Shown piece by piece: positions 25,890 through 35,116 of a stretch of DNA of 64,000 nucleotides. This DNA comes from CAWKMN01 sp963850765 (GTDB taxonomy: Bacteria > Chloroflexota > Anaerolineae > Aggregatilineales > Aggregatilineaceae), in assembly GCA_963850765.1 (NCBI GenBank), contig CAWKMN010000010.1, forward strand, positions 409,179 to 473,178, in the 5' to 3' direction. The notes under the pieces are model-generated. The model was not told where the DNA came from and searched no databases. It saw nothing but the letters and a program-made list of their open reading frames with translations. Made by a program: the position numbers and the translations under genes. The stretch's first letter is position 1; every line of letters starts with the position of its first letter.

Positions 25890-26933
25890 CTACGAGTGCC
25901 GCACGATGACATCACACGGCGCGAGCGCTTTGCCGCTGCGCAGCGTGACCAGCAGCCGGATCGCGTAGAACCCGGCGGACCGGCCGGTGAGATCGACCGG
26001 CTCATCCGTCAGCAGCCCGTCCTCGATGGGCGGTTCGGGGATGCTCTGGTTATGCGGCGGCTCCCGGACGGCGGTCCAGGTGTGCGGGGGGATGGTCAGG
26101 CGGGCCGTCGTTTCACCCACATAGCCGACAAGGATCTGATAATTCCACATTTCGGTATGCTGGACCGTGCCATAAATCGAGAATGTATCCCCCACCACAT
26201 CGCCCCACGAGGGCACCTTCACCTGCACGGCAGGATCAGCACACGTCAGCATCAGGCGGTCCGGGGTGGGCGAGGCATGGATGGCAGCCGCGTCGCCCTG
26301 CCGGGCATCAAACCATTCCTGCACGCCCGCCCAGCGCTGCGGAGAGCCGGCCACATAGACAATCGCCGCGAGGTTGATCCCCAGCGCGACCGCCAGGATC
26401 GTCAGGACGCTGCCATAGGGGCTGCGCCACAACCCGATCACCGTCAGCCAGGCGGGTTCGAGCGCGCCCAGACCGTGCTGGCTCATCCAGTTCGCCACCG
26501 CCATCCAGTACGGCAGATGTTGATCCATCCCGTCGCCCCTCGCCCCGTCCCGGTTCAGCGGATCAACGCCAAAACGATAACCGCGCGGCGCACGCTCGGC
26601 CATCTGATCCCACCAGGGGCGGCTGCTGTCATAACTGGGCTCGTCAAATGGGCTGCGATAGGTGTGCCCCTGCGCCACGTCGCCGGGCAGATACGGCCAG
26701 CGCAGCCGGTCATACTGCCGGCGGTGGGCGGGGTTGTTCAGCACGTCATAGGCTTCATTGACCCACTGGATCTGTTCGGTCGCCCAGTCGGTGCGATCGG
26801 GGTTGGCATCGGGGTGGACGAAGCGCACGCTGCGCCGGTACGCCTGCCGGACTTCGTCGGGCGTTGCGTGCGAGTCGATCCCCAGGATCGAGTAATAATC
26901 CCGTGCGGGATCGTAAGTAATTTTGCGGCGCAT
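25890..26933 (-). CDS. DnaJ-domain membrane protein
   Basis: 347 residues. The J domain is at residues 10-75 (DYYSILGIDSHATPDEVRQA, then VHPDANPD with the HPD motif, ending EAYDVLNNPAHRRQYDRL), which would stimulate a DnaK-type chaperone. There is no Gly/Phe region or zinc finger. One transmembrane helix (about 188-208, GSVLTILAVALGINLAAIVY) divides it from a C-terminal beta-sandwich domain outside the membrane (VKVPSWGDVVGDTFSIYGTV ... GFYAIRLLVTLRSG). The layout places DnaK recruitment at the membrane. It follows a zinc-ribbon gene by 15 bases on the same strand. Confidence 0.85.
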   Translation of the reverse strand: MRRKITYDPARDYYSILGIDSHATPDEVRQAYRRSVRFVHPDANPDRTDWATEQIQWVNEAYDVLNNPAHRRQYDRLRWPYLPGDVAQGHTYRSPFDEPSYDSSRPWWDQMAERAPRGYRFGVDPLNRDGARGDGMDQHLPYWMAVANWMSQHGLGALEPAWLTVIGLWRSPYGSVLTILAVALGINLAAIVYVAGSPQRWAGVQEWFDARQGDAAAIHASPTPDRLMLTCADPAVQVKVPSWGDVVGDTFSIYGTVQHTEMWNYQILVGYVGETTARLTIPPHTWTAVREPPHNQSIPEPPIEDGLLTDEPVDLTGRSAGFYAIRLLVTLRSGKALAPCDVIVRHS

Positions 26934-26948
26934 GGCGGATACTCGCGG

Positions 26949-27278
26949 CTAGCGCCGGCCGTATTTGTGCTCAGCCTCAGCAAACTCGTCAGGATCCACT
27001 TCCAGCGTGACCGCGCCACAGTCGCGGCAGATCTGCGCGTTGACTTTCACCAGCCGGCGGAAGGGGCGCAGCATCCGCCCGATCTTGCTCAGTTTGAGGT
27101 TCTTGGGCGCAAGCTGAAGATGGCGGAATTTGTCGCTGTAATCCACCAGATAGCCCGACGCCAGGTCAATGGATCCGCACCGTGGACAATGCCACTGGAT
27201 GGCTACCGGGCGTGTGGCAGAGCCCGCCTCAGGGATCGAGAGCGGCGGGGCCACGGTAGACGGCGTTTGATCGGCCAT
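26949..27278 (-). CDS. Zinc-ribbon protein paired with the DnaJ-like gene
   Basis: 109 residues. One zinc ribbon is formed by WHCPRCGSIDL (near 29-40) and ICRDCGAVTLEV (near 83-95), separated by a basic helix KNLKLSKIGRMLRPFRR. N-terminal 25 residues are low complexity. First gene of a two-gene unit with the DnaJ-like protein. Unknown function; similar ribbons occur in metal-dependent membrane chaperone-like systems, which is speculation. Confidence 0.65.
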   Translation of the reverse strand: MADQTPSTVAPPLSIPEAGSATRPVAIQWHCPRCGSIDLASGYLVDYSDKFRHLQLAPKNLKLSKIGRMLRPFRRLVKVNAQICRDCGAVTLEVDPDEFAEAEHKYGRR

Positions 27279-27448
27279 GAGAATCTATCCTTTCGAGTAA
27301 CGGGATTCGCCCTATTATAGCACGCAGCGCGTACTACGAGGCGCGCAGCACACACCGCTCGCAGCGCCGCTTGCAGCGCCGCGCCACAACTTTTAGCGCC
27401 GCCGCGCGTATTGGATGAGTAGAGTAGCAGCAACAAAGGAGACGCCTG

Positions 27449-28141
27449 ATGACTGAGACATCGCAAAAACCTTCAGGACTTGGAATAGCGGCCGTTGTAT
27501 TGATCGCACTCGGCGTTCTGTCGTTGATGGGCGTGGGTCTGCTGTGGCCGATGTTTATCCTGGTGCCCGGTCTGATGATGCTGGCGGTGGCTTTTGGCGG
27601 GGGACGCGCGGGCGCAGCGGCCATGTCGATCCCCGGTATGATCGTCACCGGGACCGGCGCGCTGATGTTCGTGCAAAACCTGACTGGCTATTGGGATAGC
27701 TGGGCCTACGCCTGGACGCTGTACGGCGCTTTTCTCGGCATGGGGTTCATGCTGATGGGCCTGCGCCTTAACGATCCGGGCCTGCACCGCGTCGGACGGG
27801 GATTTGTGAATGTCAGCCTGCTTGCCTTCGCGGGATTTGCCTTCTTGTTCGAGATCATCCTTGGGATTGGCCGGCACGGCGGGCTGAATGCCCTGGTGCT
27901 GATCGGGCTGGGGTTGTTCCTGATGACGCGGAGCCCGGTCTGCGGACAAATCAAAGCCATGATCGGAAACATTTCCGACCTGGATGGTAAGCCCAAGCGC
28001 AAGGTGAAATCCAAACGCGACGAGGACCAGCTTTTCACGGGGCCGATCGTATATGGCACGCGCGTCACATCACGCAGCGCCAGCCGCCTGAGCACGCCCG
28101 ACACGGAGGACGTCCCCGGCCAGGAACGCGCCACGCGCTGA
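27449..28141 (+). CDS. Multi-pass membrane protein, unknown function
   Basis: 230 residues. Five to six hydrophobic helices fill residues 10-165 (GLGIAAVVLIALGVLSLMGV, FILVPGLMMLAVAFGG, AYAWTLYGAFLGMGFMLMG, FVNVSLLAFAGFAFLFEIIL, LNALVLIGLGLFLM) and a basic, polar tail (KPKRKVKSKRDEDQ) follows on the cytoplasmic side. No catalytic motif. The gene is divergent from the zinc-ribbon/DnaJ unit. Confidence 0.7.
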   Translation: MTETSQKPSGLGIAAVVLIALGVLSLMGVGLLWPMFILVPGLMMLAVAFGGGRAGAAAMSIPGMIVTGTGALMFVQNLTGYWDSWAYAWTLYGAFLGMGFMLMGLRLNDPGLHRVGRGFVNVSLLAFAGFAFLFEIILGIGRHGGLNALVLIGLGLFLMTRSPVCGQIKAMIGNISDLDGKPKRKVKSKRDEDQLFTGPIVYGTRVTSRSASRLSTPDTEDVPGQERATR

Positions 28142-28505
28142 CGGCCTCACCACGGGCGGGTTGCAGCACTGTTCGGAGCAGGCAAGAAATCCGTCCGAAC
28201 GCGCCCCCGCCCGCCCTTTCCCTCTACCCATGCCCATCCTTGATGCGGTATAATTCGCGTTGAACGGTGCTGATCCCACGCGATCGGCACCGTACAGGGG
28301 TGGAACAACCAACGTTTGTCGCACATTGTCTATAGGCTTGCTCACGTAGCGCTGTTGCTGCTTTCGCTCGCATCCGCCGCAGCCAATCGTTTTGCCGTCT
28401 CTCCGCCGCACCAGATCCCAACATTTTGGGGGGAGACATTTTTGCCAAAACGATGGATGATGAGAACGCCAATCGGATGGTAGGCCAGTCAAAGGAGCAG
28501 AACGA
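28142..28505 (+). promoter_or_regulatory. Long leader region before a small conserved gene
   Basis: 364 bp without an open frame. A TATAAT lies at 28,249-28,254 but has no convincing -35. Soon after, ACGGTGC and GCACCGT (about 28,264-28,290) can pair around a 13-16-base loop. If transcription starts near 28,261 the leader is about 245 bases, long for such a small gene. AAGGAG at 28,493 precedes the ATG at 28,506. No known riboswitch recognised. Confidence 0.4.
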
Positions 28506-28751
28506 ATGCAAGACGCGCGTCTGAACACTTTTTTCATTCGCGTCACGAACGTGGGGATCTTTAACCGTCTCGTCCATACCGCCGAAAAACTCGCCGCCGC
28601 CAAGAATGTCACCTTCGAGGCGCGACGCCACGCCGGGTTTTACGAAATCGTCACGAACAGCGCGGCTCTGTGGCAGGAGCTCTACCTCTACGGCCAGATG
28701 CTCGCCCAGGCCCAGGATGAAAACATCGACGGCGGGGAGGGCACGGCCTAA
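28506..28751 (+). CDS. Small conserved-looking protein, 81 residues
   Basis: 81 residues, soluble, with a strong AAGGAG ribosome site 8 bases before the ATG and a clear terminator after it, so I take it as real. The sequence alternates helices and strands (LNTFFIRVTNVGIFNRLVHT, FEARRHAGFYEIVTNSAALWQELY) and ends in an acidic tail. I recognise no family. Confidence 0.65.
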   Translation: MQDARLNTFFIRVTNVGIFNRLVHTAEKLAAAKNVTFEARRHAGFYEIVTNSAALWQELYLYGQMLAQAQDENIDGGEGTA

Positions 28752-28776
28752 TCGGAAGCCGTTCGCCAACCGAATC

Positions 28777-28809
28777 AAAAGCCACGACGGATCAGGTCGT
28801 GGCTTTTTT
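28777..28809 (+). terminator. Rho-independent terminator
   Basis: AAAAGCCACGAC, loop GGATCAG, GTCGTGGCTTTTTTG: a 12-bp stem ending in a T run, placed 26 bases after the stop of the 81-residue gene. The A run on the other side would let it work for the minus-strand tRNAs too. Confidence 0.85.
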
Positions 28810-28810
28810 G

Positions 28811-28905
28811 TGGCGGGGAGGACAGGATTCGAACCTGCGAATCGGATTTAAAGTCCGATTAACCGCTTAGCAGGCGGCCCCAATCGGCCACTCTGGCACC
28901 TCCCC
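28811..28905 (-). tRNA. tRNA-Ser (anticodon GCU)
   Basis: Acceptor stem GGGGAGG/CCTCCCC, anticodon loop CTGCTAA with anticodon GCT, a long class II variable arm (TAATCGGACTTTAAATCCGA pairing with itself), T loop GGTTCGAATCC, discriminator G and an encoded CCA at 28,813-28,811. Reads AGC/AGU codons. Confidence 0.96.
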
Positions 28906-28924
28906 GTTCAGGGATATTCAATTC

Positions 28925-29015
28925 TGGCGGAGGGAGAGGGATTCGAACCCCCGGAGGCGCATAGCACCTCAGTGGTTTTCAAGACCACCGCCTTAAGCCG
29001 CTCGGCCATCCCTCC
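28925..29015 (-). tRNA. tRNA-Ser (anticodon UGA)
   Basis: Acceptor stem GGAGGGA/TCCCTCC, anticodon loop CTTGAAA with anticodon TGA, long variable arm (GAGGTGCTATGCGCCTC), T loop GGTTCGAATCC, discriminator G and encoded CCA at 28,927-28,925. Reads UCN codons. It is 19 bases upstream of the GCU tRNA on the same strand, so the pair is probably one transcript. Confidence 0.97.
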
Positions 29016-29102
29016 GGGTCCCTCCGGGCGAAAACAGTATATCATGAACGCCCACGACGGTCAACGGTGGTTCACAGCGGGGCGAAGCGATAAGAACGGC
29101 AA

Positions 29103-29239
29103 GGCCTCACCCCCTCAATGCCCCTCTCCAGCCGAGCTAGAGAGGGGGAAGCGCGCGATCGCTCCCCTCTCCATCCAAGATGAAGAGGGGCCGGGGGTGA
29201 GGCCAGCTAGATACAAGGGGCGTATGGCGATACGCCCCT
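29103..29239. repeat. Family A palindromic repeat followed by family C palindrome
   Basis: GGCCTCACCCCCTCAATGCC ... CCGGGGGTGAGGCC at 29,103-29,204, nearly identical to the copies at 2,475 and 39,872. Twelve bases later AGGGGCGTATGGCGATACGC and its closing CCCT make a perfect stem at 29,216-29,239. This lies just after the stop of the PDZ gene. Confidence 0.9.
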
Positions 29240-29264
29240 ACAAAAGATACTGATCTGAACGAGC

Positions 29265-30573
29265 CTACGCCGATGAGCCTTCGGTGGCGGGCTCGTCGGC
29301 ATCATCCTGTGATTGGCCCTGGGTATCGTCACCCGGCTGGCTGCCCGGCTGGCCAAACATATGGTGCTGGCGGAAGAACTCGTGCCACTGCTTCGGGTCC
29401 ATCCAGAACTTGCCGTGCTCGTTACCCTGTCCGCCACGGAAGTTGCCGCCGGGTCGGATTCATCATGCCGCCGTTCGGACCCATGCCGCCCTGCGGACCC
29501 ATCATGCCGCCCTGCCCCTGCGGCCCGAAAAAGAACTGGCCCTGCTCCATCCGCGGACCGAGCGTGACATCCAGTTCGATTTCTTCCTCGCCGCGCAGCA
29601 CGCTCAACGTCACAACGTCGCCTTCTTCATACGCATAGAGCCGGTCGGCCAGCGTGTGTTCTTCATCGACCGCGTCGCCATCGACAGCCGTGATCACGTC
29701 ATCGACCAACAAGCCGGCTGCGGCCGCGGGGGTATCCTCGAAAACTTCCACGACCAGCGCGCCCTGCTCAACCGTCAGCTCTTCCTCGGCCGCCAGATCT
29801 GCCGACAGCGTGCGGAACTGCACACCAAGCTGGGTCGGGCGTCCCTGCCCGCCGCCAAAGCCGAACATGCCCTGTTCTCCTGGCATGCCCTGGATCATGG
29901 GCATGGCATTAGCCAGCGTCGAGGGATCGATCTCGATCTCGACCTCGTCGCCGCCGCGCAGCACGGTGAGCGTGATCGGCTCGTCAAAGCGGAACGACTG
30001 CATCATGCCCATGCCGGGCTCCAGCACCAATTCGCCGTTGACCTGGGTGATCACGTCGCCCACCTGCAAGCCGGAATCGGCCAGCGGGGAGCCCTCGGCT
30101 ATGGCCGTAATCTCAAAGCCCTGGTCGGTCTGGCTGATTTCCAGGCCCAGCAGGTTGAACAGCATGGCGTGCGGTCCTGAGAACTCAAAGCCAAACTGCG
30201 TGGACGGGCCGAGCAGTTCCTCGTCGGAGGGACGCCGCGCCAACGCCACCGTGACGTCGCGCGATTCCCCGTCGGTAGATACGCTCAGGACGACCTCATC
30301 GCCGGGCGCGTGCGCGCCGATCATCTGAACCACCTGTTCAGCCAATTCGATCGCGGTGCCATCTACTTCCACGATCACATCACCCGACAGCAATCCAGCC
30401 GTGTCGGCCGGGGAGTTCGACACGACCTCGCCAATCGTAACGCCGTCTTCGCTGTCGAGCAGGCTCACGCCTAACCAAGCGGTCCCTTGATCCTGCGCGC
30501 TCACGATCCCAACGGCGCTGAACACCAACAACGCCAGCATCGTGGCGGCAATCAACATTCGCTTTACACTCAT
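29265..30573 (-). CDS. Exported protein with three PDZ domains and Gly/Met-rich tail
   Basis: About 435 residues after frame repair. A Sec signal peptide (MSVKRMLIAATMLALLVFSA, cut after VSA) is followed by three PDZ domains: about 32-110 (AWLGVSLLD ... GLLSGDVIVEVDG), 145-215 (LGLEISQTD ... LQVGDVITQVNG) and 250-325 (QLGVQFRT ... LLVDDVITAVDG). No protease domain is present. The tail is rich in Gly, Met, Gln and Pro. The frame breaks near 29,455 and dropping one base continues NPPGGNFRGGQGNEHG to a stop at 29,265, adding a His/Phe-rich stretch FFRQHHMFGQPG. A substrate-binding scaffold for an envelope protease is a fair guess. A two-component pair lies upstream on the same strand. Confidence 0.8.
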
Positions 30574-30938
30574 TATCTTCTCAACCTCCGTAGTTTATTC
30601 AACAACATACTGTCTACGTTCTACTCTCGCACTGATTTGTAAAATTTGTGTAATTCGTTGCTTAAAATCAGCTTAGAGTTAGAGCGTGGGTTATCCTGGC
30701 CTCACGCCCAGAATAGACGCGTTTCCCCTCCCTGGCTCGGCCGGGGAAGGGGAACAAGGGGAGGGGCTTGGCACACTATGCCCCCGCGCTATGCGGTGGT
30801 ACTGACCAGATGCCCCACCCCTCACAAAGGCATAGCAACTATGCGGACCGAGCGCGCATCAAAAAAGGGATGGCACGGTTGTCACCAGACTAAAAACCAA
30901 CAACCAATAACCAACAACTAACCAACAACTAAGAACCG
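30574..30938. other. 365-bp intergenic gap with decayed repeats
   Basis: No gene recognised. A degenerate family A element occupies about 30,696-30,776 (GGCCTCACGCCC, CCCCTCCCTGG, GGGGAAGGGGAAC). CCAACAACCAATAACCAACA and related words at 30,895-30,937 match the AT-rich family near 11,330. Start-proximal bases near 30,590-30,640 probably hold the PDZ gene promoter, but I see no clear consensus. Confidence 0.5.
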
Positions 30939-32414
30939 TTAAGCGTGGCGGTTAAGGCGGATCACCTTGAGGCCGGGGGTTGTATCGGGCTTGGCGGGGA
31001 CCGCGACCGGCAACTCGGGCATCAGCGGCAGCGTGACGCTGAAGGTTGAGCCTTTGCCGACCTCGCTCGTGACCTGCAGCTGGCCGTCGTGCGCTTCCGT
31101 GATCCAGCGCGCAATGGACAGGCCAAGGCCCGTGCCGCCCATCGCCCGCGAGCGCGCTTTATCCACCCGGTAAAAGCGATCAAAGATGTGCGTCAGATCC
31201 TCAGGCGGAATGCCGACCCCGGTATCGGCCACGTCCACGCGCACCGTGTTTTCATGGCGGACTACCGAGATGGTCACATTCCCACCGCGCGGGGTGTATT
31301 TGAGTCCGTTCGATACGAGGTTGAGCAAAAGCTGCTTCAGGCGGTCCGAATCGCCCAGAACGCGCGCCTGATCAAACGGGCCGAGTTGGACCGACACCGA
31401 GCCGTCGCTGAGGATCTGCGCCTGCTTATACACTTCAAGCACCAGTGTATCGAGGTCCACGGGCGTTTTTTCCAGTGAGAGCCGCCCGGCGTCGGCCTTG
31501 GCGAGCAGCAGCAGATCCTCGACCAGCCGCGTCATGCGCTGCGCTTCGCCGTCGATCGCGGCCATCGCTTCCTGATCGTAGCCGATCCGGCGCATCAGGC
31601 TGATATTGCCCCGGATGGTGGTGAGCGGCGTGCGCATCTCGTGCGAGACATCGGCCACGAATCGCCGCTGCGCGTTAAACAAACGCTCAAGCCGCTCAAG
31701 CGTCTGGTTAAAGGTCTTCGTAAGCTGGCCGAGTTCGTCCCGGCTTTCGTAGGGGATGCGCCGGCTGAGATCATCGGCGGCGGTGATCTGGCGGGCCGTC
31801 TGCGCAATGGTATCGATGGGGCGCAGCGCGCGAATGGTGAGGTTGTCGCCCAGGAACATCGCGGCCAGCATGGTCGCCGCCCCGAAGATCAGCATGATCT
31901 TGACCAGACGCTCCATCGCGGCATCGACGGTTCGCAGCGACGACGCGACCTGGATATGCCCGCGCACCTCGCCGTTGATCTCCAGCGGCATGGTGATCAC
32001 ACGCATGTGATAGCCGTTGATCATCACGTCGCGCCGCTCTTCTTCTGTCGAATCCAGGGCATCCTCGTCGAGCGGGCCGGTGTGGCCCATCCCCTGCAGA
32101 CTCCACGACTTATCGTAGGGGTACGATGCGCCGGTTTCGGGGTCGAACAGCCAGATCTGCGCGAACAGCCCCGGCGCGCTCAGGCTGTTGATCTGTGCCA
32201 TCAGCAGTTCACCGATCAGCGGATCGTCCGACAGGCTGGGTGCTGCGCCCAACACCGCCACCAGCCGGATGTCCTCCGCCGATTGCAGCAGCGTGTCGTC
32301 TACCTGCCGGCGCATGGTCCATTTGAGTACGTTGAGGGTAGCCAGACTGAAGATCAGCATGGCGAGGGCCAGCAGCAGGGCGTACATAAACGTCAGGCGG
32401 GTACGGATGGGCAT
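30939..32414 (-). CDS. Membrane sensor histidine kinase
   Basis: 491 residues in one frame. Two transmembrane helices (about 10-30 and 170-190) frame an extracellular sensor of about 135 residues. A HAMP linker follows (about 193-245, with ALRPIDTIAQTARQI), then HisKA with the acceptor His in FVADVSHEMRTPLTTI and HATPase_c with N box (LLNLVSNGLKYTPRGG), G1 DTGVGIP, F box FDRFYRVD and G2 GGTGLGLSIAR. A standard OmpR-system kinase. Its response regulator lies 287 bases upstream on the same strand, separated by a repeat element, so the pair is probably one operon. Confidence 0.95.
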   Translation of the reverse strand: MPIRTRLTFMYALLLALAMLIFSLATLNVLKWTMRRQVDDTLLQSAEDIRLVAVLGAAPSLSDDPLIGELLMAQINSLSAPGLFAQIWLFDPETGASYPYDKSWSLQGMGHTGPLDEDALDSTEEERRDVMINGYHMRVITMPLEINGEVRGHIQVASSLRTVDAAMERLVKIMLIFGAATMLAAMFLGDNLTIRALRPIDTIAQTARQITAADDLSRRIPYESRDELGQLTKTFNQTLERLERLFNAQRRFVADVSHEMRTPLTTIRGNISLMRRIGYDQEAMAAIDGEAQRMTRLVEDLLLLAKADAGRLSLEKTPVDLDTLVLEVYKQAQILSDGSVSVQLGPFDQARVLGDSDRLKQLLLNLVSNGLKYTPRGGNVTISVVRHENTVRVDVADTGVGIPPEDLTHIFDRFYRVDKARSRAMGGTGLGLSIARWITEAHDGQLQVTSEVGKGSTFSVTLPLMPELPVAVPAKPDTTPGLKVIRLNRHA

Positions 32415-32532
32415 AACGAGTGTCGGACAAACTACTCACACGGCGTTCAGAAAGATTGTAGCATCCTAAGGTTAGCGTCTGATGAGAGCCTGCCTCAAAT
32501 CCGGTAACTTGTACGAGTTTTTTATAGAGTCT

Positions 32533-32657
32533 GGCCTCACCCCTAAATCCCCTCTGCATCGCATGGAGAGGGGGTTTTCTGGGCGGGTTTGTTAACCCGC
32601 CCCTACCGAACTCTCTCCTTCTCTGACCTGGCCGGAGAGGGGGCCAGGGAGTGAGGC
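32533..32657. repeat. Family A repeat with a family B palindrome nested inside
   Basis: Outer ends GGCCTCACCCCTAAATCCCC (32,533) and GGGCCAGGGAGTGAGGC (32,657). In the middle, at 32,581-32,606, sits a complete family B copy (GGGCGGGTTTGTTAACCCGC followed by CCCTAC). It lies between the response regulator and the kinase genes. Confidence 0.88.
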
Positions 32658-32700
32658 GGGTCTTAGCTAACAGCTAATCGCCAATCGCCAACCGCCGGCT

Positions 32701-33382
32701 TTATTCATCCTCGCGCAGGACATAACCCACGCCGCGCACGGTGTGGATCACACGCGGCTGGCTGTCTTCCTCGGTCTTCTGCCGCAGATAGCGCACGTAG
32801 ACCTCGATGATGTTGCTCTCGCCGCCGAAGTCGTAGCCCCACACCCGGTCGAAGATCATCTCGCGCGTCAGCACGCGGCGCGGGTTGCGCATGAACAGTT
32901 CCAGCAGCTCGTATTCTTTGGCCGTCAGGTCGATAAAGCGCTCGCCGCGCTGGGCGCGGTGCGTGCCGGTATCCAGCACCAGATCGTTGAAGCGCAGCAC
33001 TTCCGGTCGCGAGGACGGCGCGGCGCGGCGAAACAGCGCGCGCATCCGGGCCAGCAGTTCCTCAAAATCGAACGGCTTGACCAGATAATCATCCGCGCCG
33101 GCGTCCAGACCCCAGCACCCGATCCGACACATCCTCTTTGGCGGTGAGCATCAGGATCGGCAGATCGCTGGCGGCGCGCAGCCGCTTGCAGACTTCCAGG
33201 CCGTCGATGCCCGGCAGCATCCAGTCCAGAATGACCAGATCGGGCGGCTGGTCGCGGGCCATATCCAGCCCGGACTGCCCATCGTAGGCGACATCGACCC
33301 GATAGCCTTCGTAGATCAGGCCGCGCTTGAGAAACTGGGCAATGCGTTCTTCGTCTTCAATCACCAGAATACGCTCGGACAT
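32701..33382 (-). CDS. OmpR-family response regulator, one frameshift
   Basis: About 227 residues. Receiver: ILVIEDEERIAQFLKRGLIY, acceptor Asp in DLVILDWMLPGIDG near residue 51, Lys in YLVKPFDFEELLAR. C-terminal winged helix: DLTAKEYELLELFMRNPRRV and the recognition region VEVYVRYLRQK with HTVRGVGYVL. The frame breaks at 33,110-33,113 in a run of four C on the plus strand; with three the protein reads RVLGLDAGADDYLVKPF. The start is one base after the stop of the beta-propeller gene, so the two are translationally coupled. Partner of the kinase at 30,939. Confidence 0.92.
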
Positions 33383-33383
33383 C

Positions 33384-35116
33384 TTACCCCCATATTGCTT
33401 TCACCGTCGGCCATGTCACGTCCCAGACCGGCCCCAACGTGTCAATCTGTACGGTTTCACCAGTTTGCATATTGAGAATAACCAGCTCACCCTGTACCGG
33501 GCCGGTGTCGGTATATGTCATATCGCGCAGGCCAGCCACCCAGATCGCGGCCTGACCTGGCGCGAGGAGCTGCGGCTGGTGGATAAAGCCGCCTTCCGTA
33601 TTGTTCGGGCTCGGCGCAAACGGGCCTTCGGGCTGTTCCGCGCCCAGAACGCGCACATACTGCGGGCCCATCTCCGCCGTGGTCGCAACCAGTGCGTACC
33701 AGTCCCCGCCACTCTCGTCCCTGTACATATCCACTACGGGCGTTCCACTGTCGAGCACCGCAACCGGCGCGGCGTCGGGCTGATCCGGGTCCAGCAGGAA
33801 CAGACCGGGCGTAGAATATCCCCAGGCGGACGCCCAGGCCAGCACGCGGCCATCCAATGTCCAGAGGGCATCATTCGCCATCACGGCGGGCAGTTCGGTC
33901 AAGGCTCCGGTCGCGACGTCGATCACGCTAAGCACGCTGCCCTCCCAGAGCCCAACCGTCACCAGCAGGCGCGAGCCGTCGGGACTCCAGCGCGGGTTGA
34001 TATAGACCTGGATGCTCACGGCGTCTGCCTGGGTCGCGGGCAGGTCGTGGCCGATCACCATCCGCTGCGGCTGCGATCCATCGGCGGGCACCGTCCAGAC
34101 GCCGCGCCCATCGTGGAACGCGAGCTGGTTGCTGTCATGACTCCACGCCACACCGGGCAGAAGTATCTGCTGATGCAGCGTGCCGACCACCTGCCGGTTC
34201 GTGCCATCCAGGGCCGCCACAAATAACTCATCTGCCACAATATACGCAATCTGGCTTCCGGTTGGCTCAACGGCATACGCGGTGACGTCGGCGCTCTCTG
34301 ACGTCAGCGCGCGGACCGGATCGCCACTGCGCGGAAGCTGCCATACCTGCGTGATACCCTGCGCATCCGCTGAGAGAAAATACAGATCGGTGGGCAGAAC
34401 CAGCCCATCCACCACCGGCAGCGGCAGCGGACCCCAGTCGTAAGCGAGCGCGCCCGCCGTCCGGGGGATGATCGTGCTGTTGTCCAGCACGACACCGTCA
34501 GCCGTCAGATTGGAGAGAACTTCTGGCCGCGGCAGTACCGAGTCAGCTTCCACCTGCTCCACCGTCCATTGGCCGCTCGTCCCACTGATGCGCCATCTCT
34601 TGCCCGCTCCATCGACGGCAATGATCGTCTCGAGCATCATCCCAGTAGAGTTCGACCCAGGGGCCTTGAATCGTGCTGAAGATCGGCGCGCCGTACTCGT
34701 CCGCGCCGAATTCTGCGATGCGCACGCCGTCCGGCACGATATACGCCAGCGCCGAAGCATCGGGGTTCCATGCGATGGTTTGCTTCCGCTCAGTTGCACC
34801 TGAGCGACGGCACGCGATCCAGGAACTCGACCACATAGCCGCTGCCGGTCTTCATATCGCTGATGATGACCGCGCCATCCTCGGTGCGGTAGGCGTACCA
34901 TTCGCCATCGGGCGCGATGTCAAAGTCGAGCACGCGCTGCCCTTCGGGCGATACGATCGTCTGCTCGCCGGTCTGCGGATCGACGCGCAGGATCTGGTGC
35001 TCGCTGGTCAGGATATACAGCGGCGCGGGCAGTGGAAACACCGAGTCCTGGGCGAGCGCCTGTCCGCTCACAAGCAGGATCAGCAGCATCAGCACAAAAA
35101 TAAGGGGACGCTTCAT
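33384..35116 (-). CDS. Secreted TolB-like beta-propeller protein, two frameshifts
   Basis: About 575 residues after repair. Signal peptide MKRPLIFVLMLLILLVSGQA, cut after ALA. The mature protein is a chain of propeller blades of the TolB/PD40 kind with repeated W-S-x-D or W-N-P-D corners: DIAPDGEWYAYRTED, IAWNPDASALAYI, VAWSHDSNQLAFHD, PRWSPDGSRLLVT, LWTLDGRVLAWA. Two frame breaks, near 34,815 and near 34,640, divide the first third. No enzyme residues recognised; binding or sensing outside the membrane is likely. It is coupled to the response regulator downstream, so it may report to or be controlled by that two-component system. Confidence 0.82.

Noticed and set aside
25827..27320. 497-codon plus-strand frame over the DnaJ-like and zinc-ribbon genes
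   Set aside because: Antisense to a J domain with an HPD motif; begins inside a repeat and has no ribosome site.
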